From: Thalassotalea sp. LPB0316
Lineage (GTDB): Bacteria > Pseudomonadota > Gammaproteobacteria > Enterobacterales > Alteromonadaceae
Assembly (NCBI RefSeq): GCF_014898095.1
Contig: NZ_CP062946.1
Location: 1,488,001 to 1,552,000 of the forward strand
Reading direction: 5' to 3'
Length of the DNA: 64,000 bases
Shown piece by piece: positions 47,875-58,194 of the stretch. Under the pieces are notes generated by a model, which was not told the origin of the DNA, did not search any database, and was given only the letters and a program-made list of their open reading frames with translations. Both the position numbers and the translations under genes were made by a program. Every line of letters begins with the position of its first letter. Position 1 is the first letter of the stretch.

Positions 47875-48564
47875 ATGGCTAGCCAAGTTGATATAGATAC
47901 TAATGAAAGGTTGTATCGCAATGTAGGGTTGATACAACCCGGTGGTGTGGTCACAATCGATGTGACAACGCCTGCAGGCAAGCGAGGAAAGTTTCGGACA
48001 ACCTTTATTGGCTTTTTACCTAAGCGCTATGTGCTTATTCAAATGCCGGATAAAAACAAACTTGGCAATTTTGCCCAGTATATCTATCCAGATACAACGG
48101 TGACAGTACGTGGCTTAATTGAAGGTCACGAAGGTGCTGTTGTTGCCTTTGTCGGTGTGGTTAAGCAAACCCTTCAAATTCCTTCGCGTATTATTGTTTT
48201 AGATTTTCCGACCCGAGTTTCACTTCAGAGCTTGCGCAGTGCAATGCGTATCGACACTGACATGCCAATTAAAGTTGGGGTCGATAAAGAGTATTGGCAA
48301 GCAAAAATGCTCGACTTATCGATTAACGGCTGTCAAATAGCTGTGCCGAATGCCGAAACTTTGTTATTGGCTAATGACAAGTCAATTGCCATTACCATCG
48401 AAGATATTTCTGGCGTTGCCGATGTTAAGCTCAATGGTCAAATTTGTAACGTTAAACAGCAGATAAACGATGTCTCCCTAGGGGTCAAATTTAAAGATGA
48501 TGACAAAGAGAAGGTCGCCAAATTACTCAAAGAAACCGTGACACTCGAAACTCAACTGCGTTAG
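47875..48564 (+). CDS. PilZ-domain c-di-GMP receptor protein
   Basis: The 229-residue protein has an N-terminal YcgR-N-like beta domain (V-T-I-D-V-T-T-P) and a C-terminal PilZ domain. The c-di-GMP contacts are the arginines in L-R-S-A-M-R-I and the D-L-S-I-N-G-C motif. Members act as brakes of flagella or regulate adhesion and polysaccharides. No flagellar gene is near. It stands alone and converges with xseA. Confidence 0.9.
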   Translation: MASQVDIDTNERLYRNVGLIQPGGVVTIDVTTPAGKRGKFRTTFIGFLPKRYVLIQMPDKNKLGNFAQYIYPDTTVTVRGLIEGHEGAVVAFVGVVKQTLQIPSRIIVLDFPTRVSLQSLRSAMRIDTDMPIKVGVDKEYWQAKMLDLSINGCQIAVPNAETLLLANDKSIAITIEDISGVADVKLNGQICNVKQQINDVSLGVKFKDDDKEKVAKLLKETVTLETQLR

Positions 48565-48588
48565 TGGTTTAGCCAAGCTTAGGGTTGT

Positions 48589-49935
48589 TTAGTCTTTCTC
48601 TACTTTGTTAAGGGCTGTCACTTTTGCCTCAATACTGCCGTCACTTACCTCGACTGAAATTGTTTGATTAACTTGCACATCACCGACGCGTTTTACAATA
48701 GCGTTGTTTTGATCACGGGTAACACTATAACCCCTCGCGATGGTAGCAAGCGGACTAATCATATGCAGTTGCTCAACTAAATAACCAAACTGTGACTTTT
48801 TATTATCTAGCTGATGCTTACTCGTTGCTACTAATCGTTTGTGTAGGTTAGTCTGCTGATCTTGCCATAGTGTTATTTGCTTGTTGGGCGCTGTTTGGTT
48901 TAACCGATGGCTCAGGCGCTCGATATTTATTTTAGCGTGTTGCTTTTGTTGAGAAATAATACGTAATAGTCGATGGTTTAATTCATCAACTTGCTGTTGT
49001 TTTAGCTGTAATTTTTGTACCGGGTGGCATTGTTGATGGCGATGTATTAAGCCGGTTAGTTTATCTTGCCAACGATTCATTTGTAGTTGTAGACGACTGG
49101 TTAGTTGCTGAATTAACTGGATCTGGCGTGTTATCATCTGAGTAAGCTCCCCTGAAACTAATTCAGCTGCAGCTGAAGGGGTTGGTGCTCGAACGTCTGC
49201 CGCGAAATCGGCTAATGTGGTATCAATTTCATGACCAACAGCGCTGATCACTGGTAGCGTTGAGGCTGCTATAGCACGAACAACTGACTCTTCGTTAAAA
49301 CACCACAAGTCTTCTAGTGAACCACCACCACGGCCGACAATTAAGACATCACACTCCATGCGTTGGTTGGCTCGAACAATACTCTGAACGATTTGCTCAG
49401 CGGCTAGCTCACCTTGAACAAGGCAAGGGTAAATTATAATGTTGAGCAATGGGTTACGCCTACTAACGACAGCTAATATATCTTGAATTGCAGCGCCCGT
49501 TGGTGAGGTAACAATACCTACGGTGCTAATAGCTCTGGGCATCGGCTGCTTATTAGCAAGGTCGAATAGGCCTTCTTGGCTCAATTGCTGTTTAAGCTGC
49601 TCATATTGTTGGCGCAACAGACCATCGCCGGCATCTTCCATTTGCTCAATAATCAGCTGAAAATCACCTCGTGGCTCGTACAGTGAAACTTTTGCCCTAA
49701 CCAATACTTGCTGACCATTGGTGGGTCGAATGCGAACTCGGCGATTACTGCCTTTAAACATCGCGCAGCGCACTTGTGATTTTTGATCTTTTAACGATAA
49801 ATACCAATGACCCGAACTTGCCGCGATGAAATTTGATATTTCACCAGTTAGCCAAACGGTATTGAGCTCAGATTCCAGCATAAAACGTACTTTTTGTGTT
49901 AACTGGCTCACTTGTAAAATGTGGGGATTGGGCAT
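48589..49935 (-). CDS. xseA: exodeoxyribonuclease VII large subunit
   Basis: The 448-residue protein has an N-terminal OB-fold (S-E-L-N-T-V-W-L-T-G-E-I-S-N-F) and the catalytic core with the G-I-V-T-S-P-T-G-A-A and V-I-V-G-R-G-G-G-S-L-E-D-L-W-C-F-N-E motifs. The D-T-T-L-A-D-F-A-A-D-V-R-A-P-T-P-S-A-A-A motif follows, then a coiled coil. It degrades single-stranded DNA together with XseB, which is not encoded here. It diverges from guaB. Confidence 0.97.
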   Translation of the reverse strand: MPNPHILQVSQLTQKVRFMLESELNTVWLTGEISNFIAASSGHWYLSLKDQKSQVRCAMFKGSNRRVRIRPTNGQQVLVRAKVSLYEPRGDFQLIIEQMEDAGDGLLRQQYEQLKQQLSQEGLFDLANKQPMPRAISTVGIVTSPTGAAIQDILAVVSRRNPLLNIIIYPCLVQGELAAEQIVQSIVRANQRMECDVLIVGRGGGSLEDLWCFNEESVVRAIAASTLPVISAVGHEIDTTLADFAADVRAPTPSAAAELVSGELTQMITRQIQLIQQLTSRLQLQMNRWQDKLTGLIHRHQQCHPVQKLQLKQQQVDELNHRLLRIISQQKQHAKINIERLSHRLNQTAPNKQITLWQDQQTNLHKRLVATSKHQLDNKKSQFGYLVEQLHMISPLATIARGYSVTRDQNNAIVKRVGDVQVNQTISVEVSDGSIEAKVTALNKVEKD

Positions 49936-50081
49936 AAATTTATCTTTGAACAGGGCTGATTACAATTTTATGCAAGATAGTATAAATTTTTTAAAGAATT
50001 AAGTTTACCTATTTTAATAAAACGGTTAAAATTCTGCCGCAATATTAAGTACCCTTCATTCTTATTCGGTGAGATATTGCG

Positions 50082-51554
50082 ATGCTACGAATTGCTCAAG
50101 AAGCCCTAACTTTCGATGATGTTCTATTAGTACCTGCCCATTCGACGGTGCTACCTCATACTGCCAACTTAACCACAAAATTAACGCGAGATATTTCGTT
50201 AAATGTGCCAATGGTTTCTGCGTCTATGGATACAGTCACTGAAGCGCGTTTGGCTATTACGCTTGCCCAAGAGGGTGGTATTGGTTTTATCCATAAAAAC
50301 ATGACAATTGCGGAACAAGCAAAAAATGTTCAGCAAGTGAAAAAGTACGAAAGTGGTGTTGTTTCTCACCCGGTTACTGTCACCCCTGATGCCACGATCG
50401 AAGACGTGATGAAACTTGCTGATGAGCTAGGCTTCTCAGGTTTCCCTGTTATCGATGGCGCAAATAATTTAGTCGGCATTATTACTGGCCGCGATTTGCG
50501 TTTTGAAACGCATTTGGATAAAACCGTTTCAGCGTTAATGACGCCAAAAGACAAGCTAATCACTGTGAAAGCGGGTGCTAAGCGCGAAGAAATCCTTGGC
50601 TTAATGCACGAGCATCGCATCGAAAAAATCTTAGTGGTTGATGATGCATTTAAACTTGAAGGCATGATCACAGTAAAAGATTACAAAAAAGCTGAGAGCA
50701 AGCCAAACGCCTGTAAAGACGAATTTGGTAGCCTTCGCGTTGGTGCTGCTGTTGGTGTTGGCGCAGGTACCGATGAACGTATCGATGCCCTCGTAGCAGC
50801 CGGCGTTGATGTCTTGCTTATCGACACCTCTCACGGCCACTCGCAAGGTGTACTTGATCGCGTTGCAGAAACTCGTGCTAAATACCCTGATTTACAAATT
50901 ATTGCGGGTAACGTGGCGACAGGTGCTGGTGCTAAAGCATTAGCAGATGCTGGTGTTGATGCGGTAAAAGTAGGTATCGGCCCCGGTTCAATTTGTACAA
51001 CACGTATCGTCACAGGTGTCGGTGTTCCTCAGTTAACGGCTATCTCTGATGCTGTTGAAGCTTTAAAAGGTACAGGTATTCCGGTGATTGCTGACGGCGG
51101 TATTCGTTTCTCAGGCGATATTGCGAAAGCATTAGTTGCAGGTGCTCACTGCGTAATGGTTGGCTCAATGTTTGCTGGTACAGAAGAATCGCCAGGTGAA
51201 GTTGAGCTTTACCAAGGCCGTTACTACAAGTCATATCGCGGTATGGGTTCTTTAGGTGCAATGGCACAAAAAGAAGGATCATCAGATCGTTATTTCCAAA
51301 AAACGGATGGCGAAGCGGATAAGTTAGTGCCAGAAGGTATCGAAGGTCGCGTGGCCTATAAAGGTCCTGTAGCGGCAATTATCCACCAGCAAATGGGGGG
51401 CTTGCGTTCATCTATGGGCTTAACAGGTTGTGCGACAATAGAAGAAATGCGCACTAAGCCACAATTTATGAAGATCACCGCAGCAGGTATGGGTGAATCT
51501 CACGTACATGATGTAACCATAACTAAAGAAGCGCCTAATTACCGCATGGGCTAG
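50082..51554 (+). CDS. guaB: IMP dehydrogenase
   Basis: The 490-residue enzyme makes XMP from IMP with NAD+, the first step to GMP. It begins [12 protein letters not shown], has two CBS domains (about 95-205) and the active loop with catalytic cysteine [10 protein letters not shown] flap region contains G-S-L-G-A-M. It is followed by guaA after 152 bases with hairpins. Confidence 0.99.
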   Translation: MLRIAQEALTFDDVLLVPAHSTVLPHTANLTTKLTRDISLNVPMVSASMDTVTEARLAITLAQEGGIGFIHKNMTIAEQAKNVQQVKKYESGVVSHPVTVTPDATIEDVMKLADELGFSGFPVIDGANNLVGIITGRDLRFETHLDKTVSALMTPKDKLITVKAGAKREEILGLMHEHRIEKILVVDDAFKLEGMITVKDYKKAESKPNACKDEFGSLRVGAAVGVGAGTDERIDALVAAGVDVLLIDTSHGHSQGVLDRVAETRAKYPDLQIIAGNVATGAGAKALADAGVDAVKVGIGPGSICTTRIVTGVGVPQLTAISDAVEALKGTGIPVIADGGIRFSGDIAKALVAGAHCVMVGSMFAGTEESPGEVELYQGRYYKSYRGMGSLGAMAQKEGSSDRYFQKTDGEADKLVPEGIEGRVAYKGPVAAIIHQQMGGLRSSMGLTGCATIEEMRTKPQFMKITAAGMGESHVHDVTITKEAPNYRMG

Positions 51555-51578
51555 TTGAATCATTATTTGATTGCTACT

Positions 51579-51681
51579 CGACACTATCACGACATCAGAA
51601 GTGCTCTAGTGTCGATTACCTGCCAAATAAGTGATTCTTACCATAACGACTTTTTTAAGGCTGACTAAAGACGTCAGCCTT
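51579..51681 (+). promoter_or_regulatory. two hairpins in the guaB-guaA gap
   Basis: CGACACTA pairs with TAGTGTCG (51579-51614) and AAGGCTGAC with GTCAGCCTT (51657-51681). Neither is followed by a T-run, so they look like mRNA structures or processing sites rather than terminators. The second lies about 25 bases before the guaA start. Possible control of guaA relative to guaB. Confidence 0.4.
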
Positions 51682-51706
51682 CACTTTACATTTTATAGGG
51701 TTTGAT

Positions 51707-53284
51707 ATGACCAAAGATATCCATGATTCACGAGTCCTCATTTTAGACTTCGGTTCACAATACACTCAATTAATTGCCCGCCGTGTGCGTGAAATTGGTG
51801 TTTACTGTGAGCTTTGGGCGTGGGACGTTACTGAAGAGCAAATCAAAGAATTTAACCCAACAGGTATCATCTTAGCAGGTGGTCCTGAAAGTGTTACTGA
51901 AGCGAACTCTCCGCGTGCACCTGAGTATGTCTTTAATGCCGGAGTACCGGTGTTAGGTATTTGCTACGGCATGCAAACGATGGCTGAACAACTCGGTGGT
52001 GGTGTTCAATCTTCTGAACACAAAGAGTTTGGTTACGCTGGTGTTGAAATCATTAAGCAATCTTCATTATTTAAGAATATAGAAGACTCGATTGGTGCTA
52101 ATGGCAATGCAGTATTAGATGTCTGGATGAGTCATGGCGATAAAGTATCAAATATCCCAGCTGGCTTTGAAACTATTGCTCAAACGCCTAGTTGTGCACA
52201 CGCTGCGATGGCAAACGAAGAGAAAAACTTCTACGGCGTGCAGTTCCACCCTGAAGTAACACACACTAAACAAGGGATGCGTATTTTAGAGCACTTTGTT
52301 GTTGATATTTGTCAGTGTGAAAAGCTTTGGACTGCAAGCTCAATTATCGACGACGCTATCGCGAAAATAAAAGAGCAAGTAGGTGATGACGAAGTTATTT
52401 TAGGTTTATCAGGCGGTGTCGACTCATCTGTTGTTGCGATGCTGATTCACCGCGCGATTGGCGACAAGCTAACCTGTGTATTTGTCGATAACGGCTTACT
52501 TCGCTTAAACGAAGGTCAGCAAGTTATGGACATGTTTGGTGATCACTTTGGTTTAAATATCGTACACGTTAATGCTGAAGATCGCTTCTTAGACCGCCTA
52601 GCCGGTGTCGATGAACCAGAAGCAAAACGCAAAATTATTGGTAACGTATTCGTTGAAGTATTTGACGAGGAAGCAGGCAAACGAGCCAACGCAAAATGGT
52701 TAGCTCAAGGTACTATTTACCCAGACGTCATCGAGTCAGCTGCCTCGAAAACAGGTAAAGCACACGTGATTAAGTCTCACCACAATGTTGGCGGCTTACC
52801 AGAAGATATGGAGTTAGGCTTAGTTGAACCATTACGTGAATTGTTTAAAGACGAAGTACGTAAAATTGGCTTAGAGCTAGGTTTACCTTATGACATGCTT
52901 TACCGTCACCCATTCCCTGGCCCAGGTTTAGGCGTTCGAGTATTAGGTGAAGTGAAGAAAGAATACTGTGACTTACTTCGCCGCGCTGATGCTATCTTCA
53001 TCGAAGAGCTTCACAAACATGATTTGTATAACAAAGTCAGCCAAGCGTTTACGGTATTCCTACCCGTGCGCTCTGTTGGTGTAATGGGCGACGGTCGTAA
53101 ATACGATTGGGTTGTTAGCTTACGTGCGGTTGAAACTATCGATTTCATGACCGCCCACTGGGCACATTTACCTTATGATTTCTTAGGATTAGTCTCTAAC
53201 CGTATCATCAATGAAATTGATGGCATTTCTCGCGTGGTTTACGATGTTTCTGGTAAGCCACCAGCAACTATCGAATGGGAATAA
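51707..53284 (+). CDS. guaA: GMP synthase (glutamine-hydrolysing)
   Basis: The 525-residue enzyme aminates XMP to GMP. The N-terminal class I amidotransferase has the catalytic G-I-C-Y-G-M and F-H-P-E-V-T-H. The ATP pyrophosphatase domain has L-S-G-G-V-D-S-S. The dimerisation domain ends with P-P-A-T-I-E-W-E. Length is as expected. Confidence 0.99.
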   Translation: MTKDIHDSRVLILDFGSQYTQLIARRVREIGVYCELWAWDVTEEQIKEFNPTGIILAGGPESVTEANSPRAPEYVFNAGVPVLGICYGMQTMAEQLGGGVQSSEHKEFGYAGVEIIKQSSLFKNIEDSIGANGNAVLDVWMSHGDKVSNIPAGFETIAQTPSCAHAAMANEEKNFYGVQFHPEVTHTKQGMRILEHFVVDICQCEKLWTASSIIDDAIAKIKEQVGDDEVILGLSGGVDSSVVAMLIHRAIGDKLTCVFVDNGLLRLNEGQQVMDMFGDHFGLNIVHVNAEDRFLDRLAGVDEPEAKRKIIGNVFVEVFDEEAGKRANAKWLAQGTIYPDVIESAASKTGKAHVIKSHHNVGGLPEDMELGLVEPLRELFKDEVRKIGLELGLPYDMLYRHPFPGPGLGVRVLGEVKKEYCDLLRRADAIFIEELHKHDLYNKVSQAFTVFLPVRSVGVMGDGRKYDWVVSLRAVETIDFMTAHWAHLPYDFLGLVSNRIINEIDGISRVVYDVSGKPPATIEWE

Positions 53285-53310
53285 GACATTAGGTAGCGAG
53301 TGAAATCATT

Positions 53311-53340
53311 AAAAATGCGCTTAGTAAGCGCATTTTTTTT
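53311..53340 (+). terminator. guaA terminator
   Basis: AAAAATGCGCTTA and TAAGCGCATTTTT form a long stem with a very small loop and a run of T after it, 27 bases after the stop. Confidence 0.9.
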
Positions 53341-53430
53341 GCTTTAAATAACGAATTTGGTATAAATCGGTTGTTTGTTTTTGAGTTTTTTAACTAGGCT
53401 TACTTAAAAGTATAAAAAAGAGAGTTGTGT

Positions 53431-53976
53431 ATGAGATCATTAGTGTTAACGATATTATTGTGTTTACCTTTGTTCGCGGTTGCTGGTGTAGAAAAAGATC
53501 GCAAGAAAGTGTTGGATGAGAGTGAAAAGATTTTAGCGCGTTTATATAAAGAAGAGCCGGATGCTAAGGGAAAAATTGCCAGAGCAGCTGGCTACGCAAC
53601 GTTTTCTAACGTGGGTGTAAATGTTATCTTCGTTTCTGCAGGAGGCGGCAGTGGCGTTGTTCACAACAATAAAACGGGTGAAAAAACCTATATGAAAATG
53701 GGGACGGCAGGTTTAGGTATCGGTTTAGGTGTTAAAGATTTTAGAGCAGTCTTTATTTTCCATGAAGCCGATGCCATGACAAAATTTATCGAAAGCGGTT
53801 GGGATTTTTCTGGCCAAGCTGACGCAGCGGCTAAGTCTGGTGACAAGGGAGCTGAGGGCAGCACAGCCGGCACTATTGTTAATGGCGTGTCGATTTATCA
53901 AATGACGGAAAATGGCCTTGCTTTACAAGCCACATTGCAAGGAACAAAGTATTGGAAAGACAGTAAATTAAACTAA
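53431..53976 (+). CDS. SYLF (YSC84)-domain lipid-binding protein, secreted
   Basis: The 181-residue protein has a signal peptide (M-R-S-L-V-L-T-I-L-L-C-L-P-L-F-A-V-A-G). The SYLF domain is visible in A-G-Y-A-T-F-S-N-V-G, the glycine-rich V-S-A-G-G-G-S-G-V-V and K-M-G-T-A-G-L-G-I-G-L-G. SYLF domains bind lipids; in bacteria the function is not well known. The start at 53431 has AGAGAG upstream. Confidence 0.85.
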   Translation: MRSLVLTILLCLPLFAVAGVEKDRKKVLDESEKILARLYKEEPDAKGKIARAAGYATFSNVGVNVIFVSAGGGSGVVHNNKTGEKTYMKMGTAGLGIGLGVKDFRAVFIFHEADAMTKFIESGWDFSGQADAAAKSGDKGAEGSTAGTIVNGVSIYQMTENGLALQATLQGTKYWKDSKLN

Positions 53977-54022
53977 TACTTTAGGGCTAATTATTTAAGC
54001 CTACTAGTAAATGTGAACGTTA

Positions 54023-54054
54023 GTAAAAAACGCGCTTGACTGCGCGTTTTTTAC
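54023..54054. terminator. terminator after the SYLF gene
   Basis: GTAAAAAACGCGC pairs exactly with GCGCGTTTTTTAC across a six-base loop; T-run within the stem. Confidence 0.8.
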
Positions 54055-54067
54055 TTTATGTATTGTT

Positions 54068-54331
54068 ATACCAAGTGAATTAAATATTTGATCACTCAGC
54101 GAGATTTAAAAGGCTTTTAGGCAAGGCTTTGATTGCCGATAATGGTTATTCCCTTATCAAAATCAGTAACGAAGCATAAAAGTCTTTTATACTCGCCCTT
54201 GGGAGCTCGTCAGAAAAGTGATAATTTCGCAAATTTATTTGATGGAGAATGACTACACCTGCATAAATTTCCTTTATTCTAACTTCCCTGACGCAGCTCT
54301 GAGTTGGTCAAATATTTATTTCAATTGGTAT
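54068..54331. mobile_element. MITE-like element with 32-bp terminal inverted repeats
   Basis: The left end (54068-54099, beginning ATACCAAGTGAATTAAATAT) and the right end (54299-54331, reverse complement beginning ATACCAATTGAAATAAATAT) match over about 32 bases with few differences. About 200 bases without a reading frame lie between. The 8-base TATTGTTA occurs at both edges (54061-54068 and 54329-54336), overlapping the repeat ends slightly, as a target duplication might. No transposase is in the window. It fills most of the gap between the SYLF and DUF748 genes. Confidence 0.65.
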
Positions 54332-54394
54332 TGTTACTTGGCTTTTTGGCTTGAACCTCTAAACTAGCAGATAATACTCGAAGGGAATGATGTT

Positions 54395-56749
54395 ATGTGG
54401 ATAAAAATACTTACTAGCTTGGTTGGTGCGATCTTGTTGCTACTTGCCTCATTCTGGTTATTTAGCCCGCAGCTTATTACTTATATTGCCAATCAACAGC
54501 TAGCACAACAAAACATGGTTTTTGGTGAGCAAAGTCAGGTACGGATCAATCCTTTTGTACTGTCGCTTAGTGTTGAGAATTTGACGATTGAGTCATTAAA
54601 GGATCAAGAACAACTACTAAGATTAGACAATGCCGATGCCCAAATTGCGGTGTCGGGTCTCTTTAACCGGCAACTCGTGTTGACAGGCTTAAGTGTGTCT
54701 GGCTTTGAAACTCAGATAAAACAGCTCAACACTGGTTGGCAGGTCGCCGGTCATATCATTGAACAGTCGCCGAGCTCTGAACAAGAAGAGCAAGAGCCGA
54801 ACCACCGTCAACCTAATGAAGTGGCGGACGCACCATGGCAATTAATCGCGAGCCAAATTTTTATCAATAATAGTAAAGTTATCCTTCATGCTGATCAGTT
54901 ACATCAGTTTACGGTTAATCAACTAATCTTAACCAACGTAATATTTAGTGAACAATATCAGTCATTAATCGCAAAGCTCGACGCCGCGATAGATAATTCT
55001 CCACTGAGCTTTAGCCTCAATCTCGATATTATCGCTCAGCAATATCAAGGGCATTTCACGATTAATGATGTTGATCTGCAAGATTATCAACAGTGGCTCC
55101 CCGAGCAGTTAAAAAGTCTATCTGCTAAGGTGAGTTTTAAGACAGCTTTTGATGCTAATTTGGCAAATGAAACTCGATTGTCGTGTAGCGATACAGCATT
55201 AGCGCTCGAGCAGGTATTGGTTCAAGATGTGCTCGCTGACTCGCTAATCAATGCAGACAAAATAGCATTTGAAATACCGCAACTTAACGTGGTTAACACT
55301 GATATTAATGGTCAGCTGTCGGCTCAACTAGCAAATTTAACGCTAACTAAAGTCTCAAATAATGACTTGTTACTTGCTGCGGCATTACTTTCATTACCTG
55401 AGATAACAGCGTCGATGCAAAATAATCAGCTCATGCTAGCATTTGATCAACTCACAATTGATGAGCTAGCTGGCTCTCAATTGGCTGACGCAGAACAGCC
55501 ATTAATAGGTTTTGAGCAGTTAGCGATCAAAGGGGTTAATGCTAAGTATGATTTAGCCCGAAGTACTGGTGGTGTTGAAGTTGAAGAAATCATGCTTGCA
55601 AAGCTAGCGAGTTACTTGCAAATGGAAGCACAACAACTTAAAAACTTGGTTAATGTCAGTCAAGAAAGTCAGCGTGAATCAATGCCTATTGATAATGTGA
55701 CAGATCCCCAAGAGCAATCTAGTGCCCAAGTGTTTAATTTCGTGATTGATAAAATCAACGCGGATGCTATCGTGACTATAGAGGATACGGTGGCAAGCCC
55801 TGCATTTTCCGAAAGCATTGAGTTTTCATCTATTAGCTTGACTGATATCGACAACTCTCATGCAACTAACCCCGTTAACTACCAAGTTAACGGGACGACC
55901 AATAAACACGGAAGATTCGCCCTAAATGGCTTTTATCAGCCATTTAACCCTAAAATGAATCTGTTACTACAGGGCGATGTTCATGAGTTATCTCTGCCTA
56001 AGTTAGTTGGTTATTTTGCTAAAGGTGCGCAAGTTAATATTCTCAGTGGTCAACTAGATACACAACTTGATGTTAAAGTGGTAGACGATCAAATTGATGG
56101 CGAAACTAAGCTAGCAGTGAGAGGGTTAGAGCTTGCTAAGCAAGATAAGGCCAGTAAACAAATACAACAAGATAACTCGGTTATTTCGCTCAATACGGCG
56201 TTAACTATGCTTCAAGACAGTAAAGGCAACTTGGACCTCGATGTACCTTTATCCGGTGATGTTAGTTCGCCGGAGTTTGGCTTACAGAGTTTTATCGGTA
56301 TTATCACTCAAAAAGCTGTGATGATGGCCGCCGAGAGTTATCTCATGCAAACCATGGTGCCATACGGCAATATTTTATCGTTGGCGAAAATCGCTGGCGA
56401 AATGATGTTAAAAGTCAGGCTTGAAGACTTAATCTATCGAGCGGAACAAATTGAATTGTCAGATGAGCAAATGACATTTGTTAACAACCTTATCAAGTTA
56501 ATGACAGATCAAGATGAACTGCAATTTAAAGTGTGTGCGATTGCCACGGCTGCAGATTTACCGAAAGCGCACAGCTTGGATGAAAAGCAACAAGTTACAT
56601 ACTTACATCGGCTGAGTGAACAGCGAGGTCAGGCGTTTAAAAACTATTTGGTGCATCAAGGTGGGATCGCCTCTAAGCGTCTACTTTTATGCCATGGCCA
56701 GATTGAACTATCGGGTACCAAATTACCGCGAATAGAGTTTGAGGATTAA
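54395..56749 (+). CDS. DUF748/AsmA-like envelope protein
   Basis: The 784-residue protein has an N-terminal membrane anchor (residues about 5-25), then a long region of beta-strand repeats. Examples are V-E-N-L-T-I-E-S, L-V-L-T-G-L-S-V-S-G-F-E and G-R-F-A-L-N-G-F-Y. The C-terminal part, near L-S-D-E-Q and R-G-Q-A-F-K-N-Y-L, resembles the DUF748 ending. AsmA-related proteins span the periplasm and may move lipids between membranes. It is shorter than many DUF748 proteins of about 1000 residues. AAGGGA precedes the start. A fold-back element begins right after the stop. Confidence 0.75.
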   Translation: MWIKILTSLVGAILLLLASFWLFSPQLITYIANQQLAQQNMVFGEQSQVRINPFVLSLSVENLTIESLKDQEQLLRLDNADAQIAVSGLFNRQLVLTGLSVSGFETQIKQLNTGWQVAGHIIEQSPSSEQEEQEPNHRQPNEVADAPWQLIASQIFINNSKVILHADQLHQFTVNQLILTNVIFSEQYQSLIAKLDAAIDNSPLSFSLNLDIIAQQYQGHFTINDVDLQDYQQWLPEQLKSLSAKVSFKTAFDANLANETRLSCSDTALALEQVLVQDVLADSLINADKIAFEIPQLNVVNTDINGQLSAQLANLTLTKVSNNDLLLAAALLSLPEITASMQNNQLMLAFDQLTIDELAGSQLADAEQPLIGFEQLAIKGVNAKYDLARSTGGVEVEEIMLAKLASYLQMEAQQLKNLVNVSQESQRESMPIDNVTDPQEQSSAQVFNFVIDKINADAIVTIEDTVASPAFSESIEFSSISLTDIDNSHATNPVNYQVNGTTNKHGRFALNGFYQPFNPKMNLLLQGDVHELSLPKLVGYFAKGAQVNILSGQLDTQLDVKVVDDQIDGETKLAVRGLELAKQDKASKQIQQDNSVISLNTALTMLQDSKGNLDLDVPLSGDVSSPEFGLQSFIGIITQKAVMMAAESYLMQTMVPYGNILSLAKIAGEMMLKVRLEDLIYRAEQIELSDEQMTFVNNLIKLMTDQDELQFKVCAIATAADLPKAHSLDEKQQVTYLHRLSEQRGQAFKNYLVHQGGIASKRLLLCHGQIELSGTKLPRIEFED

Positions 56750-56751
56750 TA

Positions 56752-56947
56752 AACCTGAACTCGGGATAACAAATTGCTTTCTAGCGGTTATTTTTCCTTA
56801 TTACGTTGTTAAATTTGTGTGCAATAGCGGGCTATTCCAAACAAATTTGTCTAGTACTAAGAAAAAATCCCTCGCTAGAAGAGTTAACAGTGATTGTAAG
56901 TTTTTACTTTTAATAGGTTAGCTAACTTCTTATCCCGAGTTTAGGTT
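56752..56947. repeat. 196-bp fold-back element with nested inverted repeats
   Basis: The ends match as an inverted repeat (AACCTGAACTCGGGATAA and TTATCCCGAGTTTAGGTT, one mismatch). Inside are further nested pairs: TTCTAGCG/CGCTAGAA (56779-56786, 56873-56880), AAATTTGT/ACAAATTT (56811-56818, 56841-56848) and AATAGC/GCTATT (56823-56836). The whole element could fold into one long hairpin. It begins three bases after the DUF748 stop and ends just before the ribosome-binding site of the next gene. Confidence 0.7.
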
Positions 56948-56961
56948 AATAAGGTAAATAT

Positions 56962-57456
56962 ATGCGATATATCCTGCGACAAAAAATATTTTCATTGCGC
57001 GATGTTTTCAGAATTAAAGACGAAAATGATGAGCTTGCATTTGAAATTGTTTCTAAAATTTTGGCTTTGCGTCGAACTTTTGTTATGCGCGACCATAATG
57101 AAAATGAAGTCGTCACTATCAAACGAAAAATATTTGCCATTAGACCAACCTTTTATTTGAGTTTTGTTGATGGCACACATGCGCTACTCAAGAAAAAGTT
57201 TTTTACCTGGTTTTCGAGTAAGTACTATTTGAATTTCAATGGCCAAGATATTGTTATTATTGGTGATTTTTTAGATCACGAATACGATTTTTTGATTGAT
57301 GATCAGGCTATCGCTTCAGTGTCGAAAAAGTGGTTTTCATGGACAGATACCTATGGAGTAGACGTTGCCGAACAACAATTTGCACCGTTAATTTTAGCGT
57401 CTGTGGTGATCATTGATGAAGTTCAGCACAACAAAGATAACGTATCTTCTGACTAA
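56962..57456 (+). CDS. LURP-one-related (DUF567, scramblase-like) protein
   Basis: The 164-residue protein shows the repeating pattern of the LURP-one/tubby-like fold: [15 protein letters not shown], then [28 protein letters not shown] and the F-D-G-T-H block. Function in bacteria is unknown; relatives include plant LOR proteins and phospholipid scramblases. AAGGT lies upstream of the ATG. It is followed after 14 bases by the UPF0178 gene. Confidence 0.8.
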   Translation: MRYILRQKIFSLRDVFRIKDENDELAFEIVSKILALRRTFVMRDHNENEVVTIKRKIFAIRPTFYLSFVDGTHALLKKKFFTWFSSKYYLNFNGQDIVIIGDFLDHEYDFLIDDQAIASVSKKWFSWTDTYGVDVAEQQFAPLILASVVIIDEVQHNKDNVSSD

Positions 57457-57470
57457 AAGGTTATAAATCA

Positions 57471-57917
57471 ATGAAAATATGGGTAGACGCAGATGCATGC
57501 CCTGCGGTGGTTAAAGAAATTTTATTTCGCGCCGCTGATAGAGCAAATATCATGACGACGTTATTGGCCAATCACCCAATGCGAGTGGCTAACTCACCCT
57601 TTATACGTTTTGTTCAAGTTGAGTCCGGTTTTGATGTTGCAGACAACGAAATAGTAAAACGTGCACAGGTTGGCGATTTGGTGATAACCGCTGATATTCC
57701 ATTAGCAGACGAAGTGATAACTAAAGGGGCTTTTGCTTTGAGTCCGCGAGGAGAAATGTTGACTAAGCACAATATAAAGCAGCGGTTGAACATGCGTGAT
57801 TTTATGGATACGTTGAGGGCAAGTGGTATGCAAACTAAAGGGCCAGATAAACTCTCGTCACAGGATAAACAGGCCTTTGCCAACCAACTCGATAGCTTTA
57901 TCGCTAAACACAAGTAA
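57471..57917 (+). CDS. UPF0178 (YaiI/YqxD) family protein
   Basis: The 148-residue protein begins [16 protein letters not shown] and has [12 protein letters not shown] and the F-A-L-S-P-R-G segment. These are signatures of YaiI/YqxD, a PIN-like fold probably acting on nucleic acids. No function is established. AAAGG precedes the start. Confidence 0.92.
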   Translation: MKIWVDADACPAVVKEILFRAADRANIMTTLLANHPMRVANSPFIRFVQVESGFDVADNEIVKRAQVGDLVITADIPLADEVITKGAFALSPRGEMLTKHNIKQRLNMRDFMDTLRASGMQTKGPDKLSSQDKQAFANQLDSFIAKHK

Positions 57918-57930
57918 CGTGTTTAAACAT

Positions 57931-57960
57931 AGGGGTCAGAGTCAATTGACTCTGACCCCT
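57931..57960. repeat. 30-bp perfect palindrome, REP-like
   Basis: A perfect inverted repeat with arms of AGGGGTCAGAGTCAA and TTGACTCTGACCCCT lies in the gap between the converging UPF0178 gene and a small membrane gene. It may end transcription or be an REP-type sequence; a degenerate relative lies at 1221-1256. Confidence 0.8.
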
Positions 57961-57990
57961 TAGCTATTTTTACGCTGAACCTTAGGTTGA

Positions 57991-58167
57991 TTATGGGTAA
58001 TCAGTCACCCAGATCATTAAAATAAAAAAGGCGATAATTATCGCATTAAACGCAATAATGTAGGCAAACCCCTTGATGCCATCTTTTGCTTGGAAGCCCT
58101 TACTTCTTAGATACCACCACCAAATTGCACACATTATTATTGGTATTAAGAAAAACAGTCGAATCAT
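57991..58167 (-). CDS. 58-residue membrane protein before ampG's 3' side
   Basis: A short frame with AGG upstream encodes a 58-residue protein with two membrane helices (L-F-F-L-I-P-I-I-M-C-A-I and A-Y-I-I-A-F-N-A-I-I-I-A-F-F-I-L) joined by a basic loop R-S-K-G-F-Q-A-K-D-G. It lies 27 bases after the AmpG-like gene on the same strand, so they are probably one operon. It is not recognised by name. Confidence 0.65.
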   Translation of the reverse strand: MIRLFFLIPIIMCAIWWWYLRSKGFQAKDGIKGFAYIIAFNAIIIAFFILMIWVTDYP

Positions 58168-58194
58168 GTGGTTACCTATAAACTAACAGTATTT

